Assembly: GCA_023228225.1 (NCBI GenBank)
Contig: JALOBO010000023.1
Location: 1 to 19,163 of the forward strand
From: Clostridia bacterium
GTDB lineage: Bacteria; Bacillota; Clostridia; Christensenellales; UBA1242
Length of the DNA: 19,163 bases
Direction of reading: 5' to 3'
Numbering within the stretch: position 1 is the stretch's first letter; each line of letters opens with the position of its first letter. The notes beneath the pieces are model-generated. The model ran no database searches. It worked only from the letters and a program-made list of their open reading frames with translations, and was not told the origin of the DNA. Of the stretch, positions 1 through 7,591 are shown in pieces. The position numbers were made by a program, and so were the translations under genes.

Positions 1-831
1 CACATAGTTAGAGCCTAATTGTTCATTGCGGATACGCACTTTTGTGCCATCAACACTGCCACTGTCTGAAGATGCGACGTGGACAATTAAATGTCCGACA
101 AAGTTAAGGTTAAGCTGCTCTTTTGGCACATGTCCGTCAGCGTCAAGGGTTGCTATTCCATTTGCAGTGCCTTTGGAATCATTTATTGCGTTGATTTGCC
201 CCTGCAAATAGGCTGCAGCATCTTCGGGTGGGATATCTTTCATTGTTTGCAGCCACGCGGCAAAGTCCGCCTCGTTTACACTCTTAAAAGTCGTTAAGTC
301 CGCTTGTATTTGATTATAAAGCGTAGTCGTACTAATTGTAGTTACTGTCTGCGTTACAATGCCACATACCGTATTGTCTAACCGTGTGTCGGCAATCATG
401 CCTTGCGTAATTGTTGTGGTCCCTGCGGCTATGTAGACTTCCGCGACTTTTAAGTCGTACTGCTCGGCTGTCCGTACTACTGCTGGGGCAGACGGAGAAC
501 TTCCCGGTGTGCCTTTAACCACAACAGCGGTAATTGACCGGTTTGTCAAATCCCACCTGATAACAACATTGTCTTTACGGTGTAATACGCCGTCTGCGGT
601 GTCAATCGTTAAGGCAAGGTCAGATGAATTATAATAAAAATATCCGTTAATCCATGCTTTGCCGGTTGGTAGCTTGATTGTCATTGCGCTATTTGTTGTT
701 GCCTGTAAGCCCGTTGACGGATTCGGGAACACTCCATTGCCGATAAACGACGCAAAATATTGAGCGAACCTGTCGGCTGCATAAACTCTGTCCCCACTAA
801 CTGAATTAAAGAAACTACTGGATTCTGCCAT
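1..831 (-). CDS. Baseplate/tail-fibre structural protein, N-terminal part (runs off left edge)
   Basis: An open frame starts at ATG 831 and stays open for 277 codons to base 1, so the 3' end lies outside the window. The start follows an AGGTGA site and sits 4 bases after the Tal stop (TGA-TAAA-ATG). The protein opens MAESSSFFNSVSGDRVYAAD and is followed by a compact beta-rich region (about residues 40-155, with GKAWINGYFYY and VVIRWDLTNRSITAVVVKGT). This matches a family common in phages of Gram-positive bacteria, found just after Tal and often annotated as a baseplate (BppU-like) or structural protein. Residues 221-240 (GTANGIATLDADGHVPKEQL) are the short linker typical of tail-fibre shafts. 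The inferred role is at the tail tip, connecting Tal to receptor-binding parts. Receptor specificity cannot be judged because the C-terminus is missing. Confidence 0.88.
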   Translation of the reverse strand, partial: MAESSSFFNSVSGDRVYAADRFAQYFASFIGNGVFPNPSTGLQATTNSAMTIKLPTGKAWINGYFYYNSSDLALTIDTADGVLHRKDNVVIRWDLTNRSITAVVVKGTPGSSPSAPAVVRTAEQYDLKVAEVYIAAGTTTITQGMIADTRLDNTVCGIVTQTVTTISTTTLYNQIQADLTTFKSVNEADFAAWLQTMKDIPPEDAAAYLQGQINAINDSKGTANGIATLDADGHVPKEQLNLNFVGHLIVHVASSDSGSVDGTKVRIRNEQLGSNYV

Positions 832-835
832 TTTA

Positions 836-1972
836 TCACCTCATGTTCTTAATCTTGTCTATAATCGTCGGTACATTGTTCCCAAAAGTCGGCGTAATTG
901 TTGTGCCCGATTCCTCATACACTTCGGTTATTTCCGTGATTCGAGCGTTAACTACAACACCCCATTGCTTATTTAAGCAAGGGCAAATGTCGCCTAAATC
1001 CCAGTCGGTTTTATAGACAAGATTGGAATTTATATCAATCGTGCTGTCAAAGGTTTCAACTTCTTGATGTTCGGCTAAATCTGCCGTTCCGGTATCCGTT
1101 AAGGCACTTTCATATTGTGCTTGCGTAATAGTAATTACATTACCGTCTGCGTCTTTGGTCGATTCCGACTGCGTGCCGCCGTCAATATATTCCTCATAGC
1201 GGTCAAGTCCTGTGGCGCTCCCTGCGGTCACGGAGACAGGAGTATTAACTTCCGTTTCCCCCGAACCTGTCTTGAAAATTCCATTCAGTAGCGCAACATT
1301 TTTCAGATTATCGTCGCTATCTGTGTATTCCTGTGTCAGTACATTTTCAAATTCGCGCGAAAAAATAGCAGGCACATTTTGTGTCTGCTCTGTGGACCGG
1401 TCAAGCCCTACATAAATATCAAATTTTAAAGTGCTGTTTTCCGGGTCAAACGTGATTCTGTGTCCTAATTCTGCGGCAGTACTTAATATTTCCAGTTCAT
1501 CGGCTAAATTGTCCCTCGAGCCGTCCGGCGTTTGATATATTGCTGTTGGCGTAAAACCTTGTGACGTTCCTAACGATAAAAGCGGAATCGTTCGCGCCGT
1601 AATCGTTGGATTAATCGCGCTTTTGTTTACCAAAGTCCGCATAACATTTTCGGCTGTATCTGAAATATACATCGTGTCCCATATTATCCGCTGCCCTAAA
1701 TAGCCAGTTAAAAACTTGCCTTTAACCTCTAATTGTTCCTGCCCTGTATCACTCAAAGAAAAGTGCCGGTAATAAATGTATCCAGCTTCATTTTCACCTT
1801 TCTTCCATACAAGATTGCACTTTTGAAGAATTGTTACATTATCATCTGTTACAGGGACTATTAAATCAAACTCCCCAGCCTTGTAATATCTGCGTATCCA
1901 TTGTAAAGAAATAAACGCGTCTATAATTCCTATTGGTGTACCTATCGTTGGGCCAAAAATATAAAGTTCCAT
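836..1972 (-). CDS. Tail-associated protein Tal (Gp37-like tail tip protein)
   Basis: 378 aa from the ATG at 1972 (MELYIFG...). A longer frame reaching 2041 has no ribosome binding site, whereas GGGGGT lies 5 bases before this ATG. The start is one base after the Dit stop. Sequence features such as WIRRYYKAGEFDLIVP near the N-terminus and GRDNLADELE-type segments (here DGSRDNLADELE) fit the siphovirus ReqiPepy6 Gp37-like / prophage tail-tip family. Members fold as the gp27-like ring that closes the tail tube and carries the host-contact apparatus. The length is that of the minimal ring module: I see no C-terminal peptidase, lysozyme or fibre domain, so wall penetration or binding would rest on other proteins. 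Its position between Dit and the fibre-like gene supports the call. Confidence 0.85.
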   Translation of the reverse strand: MELYIFGPTIGTPIGIIDAFISLQWIRRYYKAGEFDLIVPVTDDNVTILQKCNLVWKKGENEAGYIYYRHFSLSDTGQEQLEVKGKFLTGYLGQRIIWDTMYISDTAENVMRTLVNKSAINPTITARTIPLLSLGTSQGFTPTAIYQTPDGSRDNLADELEILSTAAELGHRITFDPENSTLKFDIYVGLDRSTEQTQNVPAIFSREFENVLTQEYTDSDDNLKNVALLNGIFKTGSGETEVNTPVSVTAGSATGLDRYEEYIDGGTQSESTKDADGNVITITQAQYESALTDTGTADLAEHQEVETFDSTIDINSNLVYKTDWDLGDICPCLNKQWGVVVNARITEITEVYEESGTTITPTFGNNVPTIIDKIKNMR

Positions 1973-1973
1973 T

Positions 1974-2834
1974 TCAAACCCCCAAGTACTGCGGCGAATA
2001 ATATATTTTACACTCCAGATTGTCAATCCCGCTGTCCGCATTGTATCGAATTAAGTTCTCCCCTACAGCAAGCTGTAAGAACGTGCTATTTAGGTCAAGA
2101 TTTAATATCCTTGTCGTTACTCCGTCCAAAAGGTCATAAACCTTTTTGTTCCCGAAATGCGTTGTGATTGTTATTTGCTCCCCCGATACCATTGCTTTTT
2201 TTACCTTTATATATTCCTGCGTGTCAACATTTAGAAGAGATGGGTTTGTAAGCGCGCCAATTGCGGTAAAAACAATTCTTATTCCACATGGCACATCACC
2301 TGGATTATTTACATTTATAATTAATGATGGAGAGCGATAGCCCATTTCTATCCCTGCCGCCGGTATTTCAAGTGGAAAATGGAAAAGCCCTATCCATTCT
2401 GCAATTTCCGATATGCTTTCGCTTGTATCCTGCCAAAATGGGTTAGGGCAGAGAAGGACAATGTCAAAAGCCTGCGTATTGATTATAATATCCCCAAATG
2501 TTAACGTTTCTACTTTGCAAGTACACGTTTTTGTTAAATTCCCGCATTCATATTGTAACGTTCCGTCTGCCTTTGCGGTAAAAGCCCGTGACAAATATCT
2601 GCGGCGCTCTTCTAATTCTGTAGCCGTGTCTGCCCGCATTAGCCCTGTTATTGTCCGCTCTGCCATGTCAAGGCTTGAGCCGGTCGCTGTAGCCCCGTCC
2701 TGCAATACATTTTTCGATGTATACACATTATTTTTTGCTGCTTCAAATCCTGTTAATTTAGTTAAAACGAATGGGGCAACATTGGAAATAACTGTGCTTA
2801 ATCCGTCTGCGTTGGTATATGTAATTATTCGCAT
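1974..2834 (-). CDS. Distal tail protein (Dit, Sipho_tail family)
   Basis: 286 aa, starting at ATG 2834 with AAGGAGGGG just upstream. That site overlaps the tape measure stop codon. The N-terminal half has the conserved pattern of the Sipho_tail/Dit family: an early strand-rich section, GSSLDMAERTITGLMRADT (a ring-fold strand pair), then ERRRYLSRAF and the CPNPFWQD segment typical of the end of the ring domain. The C-terminal half (from about residue 165, RSPSLIINVNNPGDVPCGI) resembles the galectin-like second domain seen in Dit proteins of Firmicutes phages. Dit forms the hexameric ring between the tube end and the tail tip. The order TMP-Dit-Tal is diagnostic for siphoviruses. The five Cys residues are unremarkable. 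Confidence 0.9.
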   Translation of the reverse strand: MRIITYTNADGLSTVISNVAPFVLTKLTGFEAAKNNVYTSKNVLQDGATATGSSLDMAERTITGLMRADTATELEERRRYLSRAFTAKADGTLQYECGNLTKTCTCKVETLTFGDIIINTQAFDIVLLCPNPFWQDTSESISEIAEWIGLFHFPLEIPAAGIEMGYRSPSLIINVNNPGDVPCGIRIVFTAIGALTNPSLLNVDTQEYIKVKKAMVSGEQITITTHFGNKKVYDLLDGVTTRILNLDLNSTFLQLAVGENLIRYNADSGIDNLECKIYYSPQYLGV

Positions 2835-2845
2835 GGTGCCCCTCC

Positions 2846-5800
2846 TTAAAATTGTAATGCTAATGTTCTTAAGCCGTTCTTTGTTTCCCTCGCTGTTTCA
2901 CCTGCGGACGGCACTTTACCAGTAAAATACTGTTTTACTGTGACATTCCCGCTCTTTACCGCAGATGCTACTGTAGATGCTGTTGAACTGGTACCGGTTG
3001 ACTGTGAAACCGTTGTTTTTACGCCTACACTTATATCACCGGATAAACTTTTAATAGCATCTTGCACTTTATATTTATTGTTTGAAATTCCGCTTGCCAT
3101 CTGTCCCATCATGTCGGGCATCCATAGATTAAAATCAACGAGCGGCCCCTCGTCCGGTACAGAGAAATGGAGAAATTTCCGTATATTCTGCGCGACGCCT
3201 TTTACTGCGTCCCCAACAGCATAAGCGGCATCCTTAATCCCGTCTGCAATCCCTTGACAAATATCTTTGCCCCATTGGACGGCTTCACTTGGTAAAGATT
3301 TAATCCAATCAATTGCAGCACCAAGTCCAGTTTTTATCGCACCCACAACATTATTAATTGTGCTATTTACTCCTGCTTGCATTGATGTAAACATATTTGC
3401 GCCAATTGTTAAAAGCGTCCCTGGAAGCGCTTGAAACCATGCTATTATGGAATTCCAAATATTAATTATCCCAGTTTTAATATTCGCGCAAGTGGTTGTT
3501 ATTGTAGTCAAAAATCCATTCCAAGCGTTTTTTAATCCATTGCCTATATTCGTCCACGTTGTAGTAAAAAATTGTGTAATTGCATTCCAAGCAGTAGTAG
3601 TCACTGTTTTAATTCCGTCCCATGCGCTTATAAATCCATTAGCAAGCACGGTCCAAAATGCTTTTGCTCCACCATAAATTATGTCCCAAACGCCGGTAAA
3701 AATTTGAGTTAATCCATTCCAAATTGTAGATGCTGCATTTTTAATATTGCCCCAAATGCTGGATAGGTCTGTTCCCATTTTGCTAAAATTACCAGTTACA
3801 AGGTCGCACAATAGCAAAACAGGCGCAAGAATAACATTTTTGATTAATTCCCATGCGCCGGATGCAACTGTCTTTATCCCATTCCAAATTGTAAGTAGCC
3901 CTGTTTTAATTGGCTCCCAAACAGCTAAAACACTGGTCTTAAAATTTTCAATAAATGGGGCAAAAAATGTTTTAACATTATTTAGCCATGTTGTAACGGC
4001 TGTTTTGATAATTAATAGTACGCTATCTGCCCATTTTTTAAACTTTGGATTGTTATTGTAGAGTAAAGATATAGCCCCTGCTATAGGATTTGCTAAAAAT
4101 AAAGCGAGAGATTTCCAATTATTTTTTATGAAATTAATGGTTGTATTAAAAGCTCCTTGAATTTTACTCCCAACACCAGAAAAGAAACCTCCAACATTTG
4201 AGAATGCCCCTTGCATACCATCTTTTGCGCTGTTAAAAGTATTCTTAAACCAATCGCCGGCACCGGAAAAAGTGCTTTTTATATTATTCCAAATTCCACT
4301 AAAAAAGCTGCTAATTGGTCCCCAATTTTTAATAATTAAAACAGCTGCAACGGCGACAGCAACAATTCCTGCTGTAACTAATGCAGCGGGTCCTACTGCT
4401 ACAACGAGTGATGATGCAACTGTTGAGCCTGCTGTTGCCATTGATGCTGCAAATTTAGAACCAACTGAAATTGCCGCTCCTATTCCGCTTGTAAGCCCAC
4501 TAAGGATTTTAATCGCTGGACCTATTGCTGCAACTAAAAGACCTATTTTTATAATCATTTGGGTTTGAGCGGGAGTAAGGGAAGAAAAAGATTGGCTTAC
4601 TTTTGAAATTGCTTCTGAGATTTTAGTTAATACAGGGGATAAAACCCCGCCAAGTTGTATCCCAGCATTCTTCATTTGGTTTAATGCTTTATTCCACTTT
4701 GCTGCGCCGCTACTCTCCATTTTTGAAAATGCTGAATCAGTTTTCCCTGCGGTATCTCCCATTTGGCTAAGAATATTTTTAAAATCTGTAGAGCCTTTCC
4801 CGGTCAAAATCATTACAGCGTTTAAAGCTCTAACGTTGCCAAATAGCGCCGCCATCTTAGTTGAATCGCCGCCAGTCTTTTCCTCAACTTCTTGCAAAAA
4901 TGCAGGAAGTCCGACATTTTTTAAATGTATCGCTGAAAAATCAATCCCGAGTTGTTGCGCCATTTTGGAAGCATTACTCGTTGGCTTTAAAATACTTGAA
5001 AGAGCGCCTTTCATTCCGGTAACTGCTTCACTGGTATTTACACCACTTTTTGTAAGTTCAGCAAGTGAAGCAAATAAATCTTGCGTTGAAACATTCATTG
5101 ATGCCGCGATAGGGATTACATTACCAATTTCGCCGCCTAATTCTGCGACGGTTGTTTTCCCTAAATTTTGGGTTTGAATCAATTGGTCGGATATTGTTTT
5201 TGCGTCTGACGCTTTTAGACCGTAAGCATTAATAACTGTTGTTAATGCGTCAATTGAAGTTGTTGAATCGGTAAAGCCAGCTTTTGCTAATTTTATGGCT
5301 GTGCCTAAAAATGACACTGAATCAGCGGTTTTTACGCCTGCTGAAATTGTTTGATAGAGTGCTTCATTTAAACTACTTGCGCTTTCTCCTGTTTCGTTTG
5401 AAAGCTTTATTACTCCTTTTTTTAACGTATCCATTGATGTTGTTGTTGTATCCGCAATAGTAGAAACTTTAGAAGCACTCTTTTCAAAGTCCATACCCAT
5501 TTTTACGGCGGCTGTGCCGACTGCTATAATCGGCAACGTGAGTTTTTGCGTTAGCTGCGTTCCAACCGCCGAAAGCTTTTTACCGGCATCTGTAAACGCC
5601 GACCCTACTGTTTTTAATTTTCCCTGTAGGTTGCTCCATTGCAGCGAATGATTAGCAATACTGGCATTAGTTGTGTTTAATTCAGACTGCATTTCTTTCA
5701 TTTTTGCAGTCTCATTATTTAGATTAACCGTATATCCTTCAACGGCTTTGTTATTACTTACAACCGCTTTTTCGCTTGAAGTATAGGCTTTTTGAGCTGC

Positions 5801-6190
5801 GTCAAGTTCAGTTTTTAACTTCTTAGTCGCGTCTGCGTTTTTCCCAACTGATTGTACGCTTTCGTCGTATGCCTTTTTTGCCTGGTCTAAAGCGGTTTTA
5901 TTGGCAAGCATTTTTTCAGAATTTTCCTGCAACGCGGTTTTAGATTTGCCAAGCTGTGTAGCATACTTAGAAACAACTTGCTCTTGCAATGTCAGCTTTT
6001 CGGAAAGAGCCTGAGCATTTGCTTTTACTCCATCAACCGTATTGCCCCAGTTTTTAACTCCAGCCATTGACGACTTAAAATTACTGTCAACACCGGATAT
6101 AGTCCGCTGTAAAGATTTTACCCCAGTTTGGAATGACCCATCATCAAGCGCTATCTGAACCGCTAACGCCTTTATTGTTTCGTCTGCCAT
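2846..6190 (-). CDS. Tail tape measure protein (TP901 family)
   Basis: 1114 aa from ATG 6190, with a GGTGG site 4 bases upstream. Domain order: residues 1-190 are a Lys/Gln/Ala-rich coiled coil; about 215-490 is the TP901 tape-measure core (MGMDFEKSASKVSTIADT, INAYGLKASDA and AAALFGNVRALNAV-like segments); about 545-622 is a strongly hydrophobic Gly/Ala stretch that could insert in membrane; 758-922 is a tandem 11-residue Trp repeat; about 1000-1030 contains IRKFLHFSVPDEGPL, a C-terminal motif common in Firmicutes tape measures. The protein sets tail length, serves as scaffold for tube polymerisation with chaperones G/GT, and is ejected during infection. If fully extended as helix at about 0.15 nm per residue, 1114 residues would give a tail of roughly 150-170 nm (inference). 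The gene directly upstream ends in an intrinsic terminator. Confidence 0.96.
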   Translation of the reverse strand: MADETIKALAVQIALDDGSFQTGVKSLQRTISGVDSNFKSSMAGVKNWGNTVDGVKANAQALSEKLTLQEQVVSKYATQLGKSKTALQENSEKMLANKTALDQAKKAYDESVQSVGKNADATKKLKTELDAAQKAYTSSEKAVVSNNKAVEGYTVNLNNETAKMKEMQSELNTTNASIANHSLQWSNLQGKLKTVGSAFTDAGKKLSAVGTQLTQKLTLPIIAVGTAAVKMGMDFEKSASKVSTIADTTTTSMDTLKKGVIKLSNETGESASSLNEALYQTISAGVKTADSVSFLGTAIKLAKAGFTDSTTSIDALTTVINAYGLKASDAKTISDQLIQTQNLGKTTVAELGGEIGNVIPIAASMNVSTQDLFASLAELTKSGVNTSEAVTGMKGALSSILKPTSNASKMAQQLGIDFSAIHLKNVGLPAFLQEVEEKTGGDSTKMAALFGNVRALNAVMILTGKGSTDFKNILSQMGDTAGKTDSAFSKMESSGAAKWNKALNQMKNAGIQLGGVLSPVLTKISEAISKVSQSFSSLTPAQTQMIIKIGLLVAAIGPAIKILSGLTSGIGAAISVGSKFAASMATAGSTVASSLVVAVGPAALVTAGIVAVAVAAVLIIKNWGPISSFFSGIWNNIKSTFSGAGDWFKNTFNSAKDGMQGAFSNVGGFFSGVGSKIQGAFNTTINFIKNNWKSLALFLANPIAGAISLLYNNNPKFKKWADSVLLIIKTAVTTWLNNVKTFFAPFIENFKTSVLAVWEPIKTGLLTIWNGIKTVASGAWELIKNVILAPVLLLCDLVTGNFSKMGTDLSSIWGNIKNAASTIWNGLTQIFTGVWDIIYGGAKAFWTVLANGFISAWDGIKTVTTTAWNAITQFFTTTWTNIGNGLKNAWNGFLTTITTTCANIKTGIINIWNSIIAWFQALPGTLLTIGANMFTSMQAGVNSTINNVVGAIKTGLGAAIDWIKSLPSEAVQWGKDICQGIADGIKDAAYAVGDAVKGVAQNIRKFLHFSVPDEGPLVDFNLWMPDMMGQMASGISNNKYKVQDAIKSLSGDISVGVKTTVSQSTGTSSTASTVASAVKSGNVTVKQYFTGKVPSAGETARETKNGLRTLALQF
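3425..3919 (-). repeat. 15 tandem 11-residue Trp repeats inside the tape measure gene
   Basis: Tryptophan recurs at an exact 11-residue spacing: tape measure residues 758, 769, 780, 813, 824, 835, 846, 857, 868, 879, 890 and 912. The in-register positions 791, 802 and 901 hold V, F and C. Typical units read WNGIKTVASGA and WNAITQFFTTT. The corresponding DNA units are 33 bp and diverged, so this is a protein-level repeat, not a young DNA expansion. Eleven-residue aromatic repeats are known in tape measure proteins and fit a long helix with a stripe of aromatics. Units could be gained or lost to change tail length. Confidence 0.85.
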
Positions 6191-6220
6191 CTTCCCACCA
6201 CTTTTCTAAAAAAGAGCATA

Positions 6221-6254
6221 AGAAAAGCGACTGCCTTTTTAGCAGCCGCTCTTT
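6221..6254 (-). terminator. Intrinsic terminator after the membrane-anchored accessory gene
   Basis: Read on the minus strand, GCGGCTGCT, loop AAAAA, GGCAGTCGC form a 9-bp stem (two wobble pairs). It is flanked by A/G-rich bases before and TTTTCTT after that can extend the stem. A second T run (CTCTTTTTT) follows. It lies about 20 bases after the stop at 6273 and about 30 bases before the tape measure ATG. The T-rich side favours termination of minus-strand transcription. Confidence 0.8.
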
Positions 6255-6272
6255 ATTTAAATTTAGTGCTTC

Positions 6273-7004
6273 TTATTTACTCGGCGTAAGTTTTATCTTA
6301 GCACTTTCAACGTCCAATTTGTATCCTGATTTAAAAGGCACATTTTTATATTCTTTAACTCCAACGGAAGAATCTTTGCTCATAATCGCGTTAAGCTGAT
6401 TATCTTCGCAGATTACATTTCCACTGCCCGATGTAAGCGTTATATTATAATATCCCGGCTGAAAGTCCGTCCCCGCTGTATATTTTCCCGCCGCAAGGCT
6501 TATTTCTTGTGCGGACGAATTGTCGCGCCCTTTTATCGCAGTATCAGCTGATTTTGAGCCTACTTTTATTGTGCATTGCTGTACAAAAAGAGTATCGCCA
6601 GCTGAAAGCTCTGCATTCTTATAGGATTTTTGATACATATCATCGGATTGCTCTCCCATAATAAGATTTACGCTTCCGGAAGTTGTAGTAACATTTCCGT
6701 TCCCTGCTTTGATTTCAAAATCATATGTCCCAGCAGGAATGTCAATACCGACCTCATAATAGCCGGGTTTTAGCGTTACCTTATATGATTTTTTAGTATC
6801 GGATTTTGAACTTGTCTTTGTGTTTTCTGTCTTTCCACCTACGCTATCTGTCTTAGCTGATTGATTGTTTGGCACAGATGTTTGCGTATTGCTCTTATCC
6901 CCCGAATTGCCGCCTATTATGCCTATTATAATTACGATTGCAATTGCGCCAACAACCCAAGGCCATTTTTTCTTCTTTTTAGTTGCTTCGGTTTCTTTAC
7001 CCAT
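6273..7004 (-). CDS. Membrane-anchored surface protein with two tandem beta repeats (probable moron)
   Basis: 243 aa from ATG 7004, with GGGGGT 6-7 bases upstream. Residues 1-13 are Lys-rich (KKKKKW), about 15-32 are one hydrophobic helix (VVGAIAIVIIIGIIGG), and 33-72 are a Ser/Thr/Lys/Asn linker. The positive-inside rule places the C-terminus outside the cell. There is no lipobox Cys and no sorting motif. Two homologous repeats follow at about 75-150 and 167-242, sharing the pattern G-Y-x-x-G-x-D-(I/F)-x-(A/P)-G-(T/Y)-Y, then GNGNV/GSGNV, N-x-IM, YKN, a Gly turn and IK. Similar beta repeats occur in secreted Firmicutes proteins of unknown function. It is not a known tail component. Its own promoter (7037-7065) and terminator (6221-6254), and its insertion between GT and the tape measure gene, mark it as an accessory gene probably expressed in the lysogen. 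Superinfection exclusion or surface modification is inferred only from topology and position. Confidence 0.9.
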   Translation of the reverse strand: MGKETEATKKKKKWPWVVGAIAIVIIIGIIGGNSGDKSNTQTSVPNNQSAKTDSVGGKTENTKTSSKSDTKKSYKVTLKPGYYEVGIDIPAGTYDFEIKAGNGNVTTTSGSVNLIMGEQSDDMYQKSYKNAELSAGDTLFVQQCTIKVGSKSADTAIKGRDNSSAQEISLAAGKYTAGTDFQPGYYNITLTSGSGNVICEDNQLNAIMSKDSSVGVKEYKNVPFKSGYKLDVESAKIKLTPSK

Positions 7005-7036
7005 TTTTTTACCCCCATTTTAATAATTCGATTCCC

Positions 7037-7065
7037 ATATTAGACCATTTTATTATGTTTGTCAA
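7037..7065 (-). promoter_or_regulatory. SigA-type promoter for the accessory membrane protein gene
   Basis: On the minus strand, TTGACA (7065-7060, perfect -35) is followed by exactly 17 bases and TAATAT (7042-7037, 4 of 6 matches to TATAAT). The -35 begins on the base after the GT stop codon TAA (7068-7066). Transcription would begin near 7030, leaving a leader of about 25 bases with the GGGGGT ribosome binding site. Confidence 0.72.
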
Positions 7066-7580
7066 TTATATTTGGTCAATATATCCCGGATGATCCCATT
7101 CGTCGCCCTCGCTGTCCTCGTTATAGGCTAAAAGGTCGATATAGTACAAGATGTCGGATTCATCAGTCTGATATATTGAAATTCCCTGCTTTAAAAGGCT
7201 TAAATAAATTTCTTTAATGCAATCACTTAAAATCTTTTCCGGCGAATCTGTTGTTACTGGTTCACCGGTTGCCCGTTTGGGAGCGAATCCATTTTGCTTG
7301 TAAACCGCTCAATCACCGTATTAATACAGCGCATAACTTCCGGGAGCACGTTTTCAATTGGCAGCCCGTCATATACATCGTCTATAGTAAATTTGTTTCC
7401 AAATACCTCACACACAAACGAAACCATGTTATCAAGCATTTCAGTATCAAAGTCGCCGTCCTGCAAATCTTTTAATTTCTGGAACTCCATTGCTTTTCTC
7501 AACATTCTGCCTTTAATCTCCGTAGCCACAAATGTTTTTTCTTTGCCATTAATTTTTAGTTTAATGCTTAATGTACTCAT
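7066..7580 (-). CDS. Tail assembly chaperone fusion GT (made by -1 ribosomal frameshift)
   Basis: The 171-aa product consists of residues 1-102 of the G protein plus 69 residues read in the -1 frame from base 7275 to the TAA at 7068-7066. The slip is at Pro101-Asn102 on CCCAAAC (7281-7275). The extension begins RATGEPVTTDSPEK and contains ILSDCIKEIYLSLL, ILYYIDLLAYNEDSE and a C-terminal HPGYIDQI; it has no start codon of its own and no ribosome binding site. A helical, acidic T domain with a YYxDLLAY-like core is what many Firmicutes phages encode here. In lambda the GT protein bridges the tape measure and tail tube subunits and is absent from the virion. It explains the otherwise empty stretch between G and the accessory gene. 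Confidence 0.88.
7239..7281 (-). promoter_or_regulatory. Programmed -1 frameshift signal (slippery site plus stem-loop)
   Basis: The heptamer CCCAAAC (7281-7275) is in the correct phase, read C-CCA-AAC in the G frame. After a 6-base spacer (GGGCAA), CCGGTGAA (7268-7261) pairs with TTCGCCGG (7246-7239): 8 bp with one wobble, around a 14-base loop. The G stop codon (TAA, 7256-7254) lies in the loop. Slippery class, phase, spacer length and stem all fit the standard -1 frameshift model. Confidence 0.85.
7254..7580 (-). CDS. Tail assembly chaperone G
   Basis: 108 aa from ATG 7580, with GGAG 7 bases upstream. That site is formed at the stop codon of the antirepressor gene, so the two are tightly coupled. 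The protein begins with a beta hairpin (SIKLKINGKEKTFVATEIKG), continues RMLRKAMEFQKLK and has FVCEVFGNKFTIDDVYDGL, a pattern characteristic of the tail chaperones found between the tube and tape measure genes of Firmicutes siphoviruses. It is expected to coat the tape measure protein during assembly. The last residues after Asn102 (GQPVNQ) are made only when the ribosome does not slip; most product is expected to be this short form. Confidence 0.9.
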   Translation of the reverse strand: MSTLSIKLKINGKEKTFVATEIKGRMLRKAMEFQKLKDLQDGDFDTEMLDNMVSFVCEVFGNKFTIDDVYDGLPIENVLPEVMRCINTVIERFTSKMDSLPNGQPVNQ

Positions 7581-7591
7581 TTTTATTCTCC

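Noticed and set aside
836..1972. Peptidase or lysozyme domain on the Tal protein
   Set aside because: The 378-residue protein is accounted for by the ring-type module and no catalytic motif is visible.
2413..2925. 170-codon plus-strand open frame (and other plus-strand frames across the window)
   Set aside because: All lie antisense to well-supported structural genes, lack binding sites and show no recognisable pattern. No plus-strand gene is supported anywhere.
6273..7004. Lipoprotein or sortase-anchored protein
   Set aside because: No Cys follows the hydrophobic segment and no LPxTG-like motif or C-terminal helix is present; an uncleaved N-terminal anchor fits better.
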